Assembly (NCBI RefSeq): GCF_035594125.1 | Contig: NC_087186.1 | Coordinates: 2,037,228-2,101,227 of the forward strand | DNA from: Scylla paramamosain | Lineage: Eukaryota > Arthropoda > Malacostraca > Decapoda > Portunidae | DNA: 64,000 nt | Direction of reading: 5' to 3' | In this document: positions 54,170 through 64,000 of the stretch, piece by piece | Layout of the letters: each line of letters starts with the position of its first letter | Numbering within the stretch: position 1 is the first letter of the stretch | Program-made: the position numbers and the translations under genes | The notes under the pieces: model-generated | The model's input: the letters and a program-made list of their open reading frames with translations, nothing else | Databases searched by the model: none | Told to the model about the DNA's origin: nothing

Positions 54170-56095
54170 GGAACACTGCTCTAGGGCAACAAAAATCCTC
54201 CCCCCCCCAAAAAAAAACCACTGAGATGCCAGTCCCAGAAAAGGGTCCGAAGCGGTATTCAAAAATTGAAGGATAAGTGACTTCAAACCTCTCTCTCTTG
54301 AAGGAATTCAAGTCATAGGAAGTGGATATATAGAAGCAGGCAGGGAGTTCCGGAGTTTACCAGAGAAATGGAAGAATTATTTAGAATTCTGGTTAAGTTT
54401 TGCATTAGACAGGTGGACAAAATATGGGTGAGAGAAAGAAGAAAGTCTTGTGCAGCGAGGCCGCAGGAGGAGCAGAGGCATGCAGTTAGCAAGATCAGAA
54501 GATCAGTTAGCATGAAAATAGCGGTAGAAGACAGCTAGATATGCAACATTGCGGCGAGGAGAGAGGCTGAAAACAGTCAGTTAGAAGAGAGGAGTTGATG
54601 AGACGAAAATCTTTTGATTGAAGATCTTGAAGAGCGGTATGAGTAGAACCCCCCCCCCTCCCAGATTTGTGAAGTATATTCATACACGGGCGGATAAGGC
54701 CCTTGTACAAAGTTAGTAGGTCGGAGGATGAGAAAAACTGGCGAAGCCATCTCAGAACGCCTAATTTCATAGGGGATAGTTGTCTGGAAGGTTCTGTCGA
54801 GTTGATATATGAAGGAACTGAGTTTTTCAGTGAACAGTACCAAGTGAACAATAACAAGTTTGCTCTGCCCCAATCAGAAATTTTAAAATGATCAGAAGTC
54901 AGGCGTTCTGTGCCTCCCCTGCATGAAATGTTTACTTCCTGAAGAGTTGAACGTCAATGAAGATACATGGAAAAAAAACAACAAGAGGTTTGGTTTAGAA
55001 GATCATTGATGAATAATAAGAAGAGAGTGGGTGACAGGACAAAAACCTGAGGAACACCACTGTTAATAAATTTAGGAGAAGAACAGTGACCGTCGACCAC
55101 AGCTTCAATAGAACGTTCTGAAAGGAAACTTGAGATGAGTTATAGAGAGGAGGATAGAAGCAATAGGAGGGTAATTTGGAAATCAAAGTTTTGTGGCAAA
55201 CTCTATCAAAAGTTTCACCAAAATCTCTAAAAGCGGATGACCAAGATTCAGTAAGGAAAGCCAAAAGATCACCAGTAGAACACATACTGGCGATCAGATA
55301 GAAGGTTGTGAAGTGATAGATGTTTAAGAATCTTCCTGTTAAGGATAGATTCAAAAGCTTTAGATAGGCAAGAAAGGACGGTAGTTTGAGGGATTAGAAC
55401 TGCCGTACTTTTTAGGAACAGGCTGAATGTACGCAAACTTCCAGCAAGAAGAAAGAAAAAGTAGATGTTGACATATAGAGTTGAAAGAATTTGACTAGGC
55501 AAGGTGCAAGCACGGAGGCACAGTTTCGGAGAACAATAGGAGGAACCCCATCAGGTCCATAAGCCGTCCGAGGGTTTAGGCCTACGGTGGCATGGAAAAC
55601 ATCGTTGCGAAGAATTTTTATAGATTGCATGAAGTAGTCAGACTTGGAGGAGAGGTGAGGAGATAGCCCTGAATCGTTCAAGGTAGAGTTTTTAGCAAAA
55701 GTTTGAGGGAAGAATTCAGCTTTAGAGATAGTTGCGATAGCACTGGTGCCATCTGGTTGAAATAAAAGAGGGAAAGAAGAAGCAAGGTTACTGGAGATAT
55801 TTTTGGCTAGATGCCAGGAGTCACGAGGGGAGTTAGATCTTGAAAGATTTTGACAGTATTAATGAAGGAGTTTTTGGCTAGTTGGAGAACAGACTTGGCA
55901 TGGTTCCGGGCAGAAGTATATAGTGCATGAGATTTTGGTGATGGAAGGCTTAAGTACTTTTTGTGGGACTCCTCTCTATCATGTATAACACGAGAACAAC
56001 CTGTGTTAAACCTAGGTTTGGAAGGTTTAAGTCAAGAAAAAGAATGAGGAATGATGCCTTCATGCCAGACACTATCCCCTGTGTTATGTACAGTG
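54166..56095 (-). pseudogene. Family A copy A15: linker, RT and 3' end
   Basis: Minus strand, 3' terminus at 54166 (GTAGGAACACTGCTCTAGGG on +). It has a C9 tract and A9 tract in the UTR (54200-54218), scattered RT frames with a 200-base loss around 54780 and 54970, [11 protein letters not shown] at 55570-55540, and an upstream limit near 56095 in the I-T-E-V-I-V-S-G-M codons. No intact active-site box. Confidence 0.8.
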
Positions 56096-56911
<816 letters not shown>

Positions 56912-57113
56912 CAATTCCCTGTTAACTTGCAGGTATGATCCTGGGGGTCCTGGCGCTTCTGATAGAGATCAGTCGTCCTGGGAATGATGAACATTGACCA
57001 AGAAAGAAATTTAAAAAACTATGGAGTCACATGTGGTCAAATTATTATAAAAAGAAATGCAATTATTACGTAGATTAAATGTGTAAAATTACGTGTGTGT
57101 GTGTGCTTGTGTG

Positions 57114-59537
<2,424 letters not shown>

Positions 59538-60256
59538 AGTCTGTCAACGTCTACCTTTTCTTCTTGCTGGAAGTTTGCCTACATTCAACCTGTTCCTAAA
59601 AAGGGTGACCGTTCTAATCCCTCAAACTACCGTCCTATTGCCTTAATTTCCTGCCTATCTAAATTTTTTTTTAATCTATCCTCAACAGGAAGTTTCTTAA
59701 ACATCTATCACTTCACAACCTTCTATCTGATCGCCAGTATGGGTTCCGTCAAGGCTGCTCTACTGGTGATCTTCTGGATTTCCTTACTGAGTCTTGGTCA
59801 TCCTCTTTTAGAGATTTTGATGAAACTTTTGCTGTTGCCTTGGACATATCAAAAGCTTTTGATAGAGTCTGGCACAAAGCTTTGATTTCCAAACTATCCT
59901 CTTACGGTTTCTCTCCTTCTCTCTGTAACTTCATCTCAAGTTTCCTTTCTGACCGTTCTATTGCTGCTGTGGTAGACGGTCACTGTTCTCCTAAATCTAT
60001 TAACAGTGGTGTTCCTCAGGGTTCTGTCCTGTCACCCACTCTCTTCTTATTATTCATTAATGATCTTCTAAACCAAACTTCTTTTCCTATTCACTCCTAC
60101 GCTGATGATACCACCCTGCACTTTTCCATGTCTTTTCATAGACGTCCAACCCTTCAGGAAGTAAACATTTCACGCAGTAAAGCCACAGAACGCTTGACTT
60201 CTGATCTTTCTCAAATTTCCGATTGGGGCAGAGCAAACTTGGTATTGTTCATTGGA
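59538..60256 (+). pseudogene. Family A copy A17: inverted RT segment
   Basis: + strand RT from [18 protein letters not shown] to D-W-G-R-A-N-L-V-L-F. The open frame 59840-60274 contains V-P-Q-G-S-V-L-S-P and Y-A-D-D-T-T-L-H. It is similar in sequence to the corresponding part of A16 but opposite in orientation. The end shows a small repeat (ttggtattgttc twice at 60239 and 60260). Confidence 0.85.
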
Positions 60257-62099
60257 AACTTGGTATTGTTCTAATAGTATAACTAAGGTAATAAGTATAA
60301 GGTATAAGTAAGGTAATTTTATGTATTTCTTAAGTGTCATTAAAGGAATGTTTATTAGATTTGCTGTCTAGAAATTTTTAAATAGTACTATTGATCTTGC
60401 TTCTTGTTATTGCTACTTCCCTCTCGTTACTCAAGTCAAGTATTTATTAAGCAATAGATGATAATCCCAACTACACATGCTGGCCAAAACAGCAATAACT
60501 CTACTTCATGACTTATTCCAGTCTTAAGGTCAACTCACATAAATAGAATCAAGCAAATAATTGTCCTACACTAAACGGTTAACAACATTGTTTTAAATAT
60601 TATGGAAAACTCATTTAAAGACGAACGTAACCTAGTCCATCATGTGATGCAGTAACGCTCATTCTCCATCATTAAATACATTCATAAATACACAATATAA
60701 AATATTTTGATTATCTCATGTAATAAATCAAAGAAAATATTTTAACATAATAATTGATAATATAGGATAACACAGGAACACTGCATGTGAAAGGCCACAG
60801 AAATTATTGTTTCACACATTTTAATAAAGCACAATATAAATAGATGAACACATGAAAAGCACATGGACAACCACAGTATGCTTTGACATAACTATAGTCG
60901 AAACATTTAAGGCACTAGGATGTTTCTAAGTATTGCTCACGACCATGATGAAGTAGAAAACGATCAGCGACCCACATTTGTTTATGGTTCTACTTGTTCC
61001 CCTACTCGGCTGTTTGTCACGCCAGTGGCAGGAACATTCGATTTAAGGTAGCGTGATATGAGTAGACTTGAAAAGAAAGTTTGAATCAAGTTGATATACA
61101 CCATTTATTTACATCAACATCAGAAGAGTTCACTCGTTACGGGATATTATGGTAACGTGGTGGTGTTAGGTCACTGATTACTGGAGAGACTAGCAATATG
61201 TCGCTTTGTTTTGTTATCAGTTAAAGAATGGCATCACTTCACTTAGTTTCTTTTTAGAGTTTAAACAGAGTTTGTGCACATACCCACATCACTGAGTTCA
61301 ACGGAGATACCCCGGTAAGCATCCTGGGTAGCACTACCCCTGCCACACGCCCAGCCGGTGCCAGCTGTCTCGGGAAGGTGCCGCCGGCAACAGCCAGCGG
61401 AAGTAGACATAACATCGTGATCAGTCTGTGCTTGATGGCAACATTTCAACAGATGCAAAACAATGTAAGTTTCCACAATGGAAGTTTCCTACAACAAAAA
61501 AATCCTACCTATTCCTACGTTACCTATCCTTTACCTACCTAAGTGTACAACACTTGGGCACACTGTCCTGCTGTCTCTTGCTGTCTCCCTGCTATCTGCC
61601 TGCCCTTCGCCTTATATTCTATTTTTACTTGGTACATCGCTCGGTCACCTGCCTCGAGCGTCCTCGCGAGAAACCAGTCTAGAGACATGTACCTACCCAT
61701 GTCATACATTGATGTCGTGGCCTGTTTCCTGCAGAGAAACCCTGGCCTTAAGGAATTTATAGAAAGCCGAAATTCGTCTGAGGAAACAAGTTTATGACAA
61801 GTAGTATGATGAAGGAAGGATAATGAGTATGAGGCTGTAAGTAGGAAGGTAAAGAATCATGGACAGTAGACTCTGACTCAAGAGAAATCTGCAAAAGATA
61901 GCTGAGAAATAAAGTTGGCGACATACTTTACAGTGGAAATATTCATTTTCCAGGTATGGATTATTTTGAAAATCTTTGGCATAAAGCCCTGATGTAGTTA
62001 TTCCTAATGAGTAGTCACCTTGGAAGAAGTTCAGGAGCACACTTTTGGTGTGGAAAAGTGTCCTAACACTGTGGAAGACTGACGACCCTTCGCACATTT
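60257..62099. other. Unrecognised DNA
   Basis: AT-rich to about 61260, then a GC-richer patch (61260-61420) with a 71-codon minus frame, and + frames at 61428-61797. None carries a motif I recognise. This is the largest stretch without transposon similarity in the right half. Confidence 0.4.
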
Positions 62100-62562
62100 C
62101 ACAGAGAAAGACATGGGTTTAGGAGAGAAGTAATGACGACCCATGAACCTTTTATGAAAGGTGTTGGAGCATAGAGACAAGCTCCTCGAAGCGATTTCAT
62201 GTATCAGTGATATCTCGGACGCGTCGGTTTCCGTTAATGGTACAAAGGTAAAAAGTAAAGCAGGAGAAAATTAAAGGCCTACTTGTTCAGTTTTTGCAAT
62301 AAAAAAAAAAAAAGATTGTGAGGATCCCCGACAGGGTATTGGAGACCGTCAACGTCTCCAAAAACGATTGACCGTGGGAGGCTTAAAGTCAGGATGGTAG
62401 GGAACAGTTCAATGTTCAATGATAACCATTGTACATCCTGTGTGATCGAAAAGGAACATAGACCACAATTGCATCTGAAACGAGCATTGAACTACCTATA
62501 TTTAATCCAGTAAATATAGGTAGAAGGGAAAAATTACCCTGTGCCAAAGTTAGGACATGCAA
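62100..62562. other. Probable downstream part of envelope-like remnant
   Basis: Minus-strand continuation of the env-like region, with stops; no independent motif. Confidence 0.3.
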
Positions 62563-63240
62563 TCAATCCTTAACAGGCAAAAATGAAGAAGTAACTCTAC
62601 CACGGGAAGCATCTACCACGCTCCTGAGAACTAATTCATTAGTATGCATGATGGAGGTAACAGGTTTCCAAAGCAAAAAGTAATAAGGAAACTTTGTGGA
62701 AAGCATACTGCTCGTGTAACCTAGCCAAAGCTTCACTAATGGAAGTCCAAAGTTGGTTAGTGTAATTAAGCAAGGTTTGTGCGTCATGATTCAAGCATTC
62801 ACTATCTATACAGTTTAATTGAACCATCATATTTATTGACATAGCTGCTGCAACCAACTCGGTATAACGGTCCTGCAAGTCCTTTACAGCGCTATCTAAA
62901 GCAGTTCCGAAAAGCTTGTGAGATAATTGTCCATCTACCAGCCCTCTCTTAGAGCGTTGAGCAGAACGTAAGGGTCTCATAATTATTCAGAGCACCCAGA
63001 ACATTATCTTTTACAAAATTAAGTCTGTCAACAAGTAAAAGTTTGAGACTATTAGGGTATTGGCTATTAGTGTGTTCGTTTCCCAAGTCATTTATGGCAA
63101 CTGCAAGTTGATATTGATAATTCCGACATTTTTTTTGGTATTTCAGTCAAATCGGTGTCTGGGTATCTGACCCATAAGTAGTCTTCCACCAAGGACACTT
63201 GACCAATAGGGGCCGTAAGAGCCGCGGGTCTGAGGTGGTC
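62563..63240 (-). pseudogene. F-type envelope-like remnant of an LTR retroelement (E2)
   Basis: Minus strand. Upstream pieces (about 63240-63000) in changing frames precede a 113-codon frame (62980-62639). That frame contains a basic R-S-K-R-G site resembling a furin cleavage site, with the L-F-G-T tetrad 11 residues on and a long helix beyond, as in F-type fusion proteins of env-bearing arthropod LTR elements and baculoviruses. At least two frame breaks; no intact membrane anchor or pol was seen. It resembles E1 at 30842 in layout but not closely in sequence. Broken and not functional. Confidence 0.5.
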
Positions 63241-63447
63241 TGGGTCCCCGGCTCAAAGAGAGGGGAAAACGAAGAGAAGGAGTAGGATAAACATCTCTGA
63301 AATGCGCGAAAAAGAATATTCAAGTAAGTTGGTTATTATTATTTCGCAGATTGTAGTTATAAGTATGTGTAGGAGAATCATGACACACAGCTCGCGGAAG
63401 GGAAGTATCTTTGGCTAACCTCAAGTCACCTTAGTGTTGGTCTTTTT
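63241..63447. other. Unrecognised DNA
   Basis: Short stretch between the env-like remnant and copy A18; no feature seen. Confidence 0.4.
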
Positions 63448-64000
63448 TTTTTTATGTAGAAGGGACACTGGCCAAGGACAACAAAAATTAAATTAAATAA
63501 AAAAAAAAGCCCACTGAGATGCCAATCCCAGATAAAGGTCCAAAGCGGTAGTCAAAAATTGATGGATGTCTTGAAACCTCCCTCTTGAAGGAATTAAAGT
63601 CATAGGAAGGTGGAGATACAGAAATGGGGATTTGCAGAGTTTACCAGAGAAAGGGATGAATGATTTAGAATACTGGTTAACTCTTGCACTAGAAAGGTTG
63701 ACAGAATAGGGGTGAGAGAAAGAAGAAAGTCTGCAGCGAGGCCGTGGGAGGAGAGGAGACATGCAGTTAGCAAGGTCAGAAGAGGCGTTAGCATGAAAAT
63801 AGCGGTAGAAGACAGCTAAAGATGCAACATTGCCGCGAAGAGAGAGAGGCTGAAGAGAGTCAGTTAGAGGAGAGGAGTTGAAGAGACGAAAAGCTTTTGA
63901 TTCCACCCTGTCTAGAAGAGCGGTATGAATGGAACCCCCCAGACATGTGAAGCATAGTCCATACATGGACGGTAATACCCTTGTACAGATTTAGCAGTTG
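63448..64000 (-). pseudogene. Family A copy A18: 3' end, runs off the window
   Basis: Minus strand. T run at 63442-63452 then ATGTAGAAGGGACACTGGCC, UTR and the C-terminal coding block (63966-63493; L-D-R-V-E-S-K-A-F-R-L, S-F-I-P-F-S-G-K-L). Its tail is an (A)n(TTTA)-type run, not (TA)n. Confidence 0.85.

Noticed and set aside
61261..61476. 71-codon minus ORF with several Cys, possibly a secreted peptide
   Set aside because: No signal peptide, Cys spacing not of a known class, and no supporting splice or promoter context.

Overview
Organism and character. The window is arthropod chromosomal DNA, most likely from a decapod crustacean and perhaps a crab. That is an inference from three things: ionotropic-receptor (IR) exons, a family confined to protostomes; a (TTAGG)n arthropod-type telomere repeat; and the extreme load of dinucleotide microsatellites plus non-LTR retrotransposons resembling those I know from decapod genomes. 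No bacterial-type genes, tRNA, rRNA or CRISPR were seen. Almost every long open frame is transposon-derived.

Host gene. Four phase-compatible exons on the + strand (918-1132, 1755-1910, 2076-2176, 25404-25561) encode the C-terminal half of an IR/iGluR-like channel. The third and fourth exons are separated by about 23 kb of transposons and microsatellites. Upstream exons and the terminal exon are not in the window.

Repeat families. (1) Family A is a Jockey-superfamily non-LTR element with AP-endonuclease and Y-A-D-D reverse transcriptase; the fullest copy is about 3.2 kb. I see 18 pieces, labelled A1-A18, many ending in a poly-A or (TA)n tail, some tandemly duplicated, inverted or nested. (2) Element B (4057-7218) is an old non-LTR copy lying between two (CA)n tracts. 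(3) Family C (21440-23880, minus) is a degraded GC-rich non-LTR element. (4) A small RTE-like piece lies at 24540-25098. (5) A CR1-like 5'-truncated copy lies at 26130-27190, and a second 3' end at 40068-40188. (6) Element D (32570-37013, minus) is a two-ORF non-LTR element broken in ORF2 by only one stop and one homopolymer frameshift. (7) There are LTR-element remnants: a gag start with primer-binding site and LTR (about 43577-45346) and two F-type envelope-like fragments (30842-31219 and 62563-63240).

DNA transposon island (13.8-19.0 kb). Inverted repeats of about 155 bp bracket a dead minus-strand gene of an uncharacterised, probably transposase-like family. A 678-bp foldback/MITE element with a 9-bp target duplication, 17 spaced copies of a TTTTCGA motif in mirror orientation and a (TTAGG)8 core sits inside one of its exons. 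A second degraded gene with a GT-AG intron lies next to it.

Layout. 0-2.2 kb: IR exons 1-3. 2.2-25.4 kb: the giant intron with element B, A2-A7, the DNA transposon island, family C and RTE. 25.4 kb: IR exon 4. 26-31 kb: CR1-like copy, A8, LTR/env scraps. 32-37 kb: element D. 37-60 kb: an almost continuous carpet of family A copies, mostly on the minus strand, with a gag/LTR fragment at 44-45 kb. 60-64 kb: unrecognised AT-rich DNA, an env-like remnant and the start of another family A copy. Family assignments come from recall of protein motifs, not from searches.
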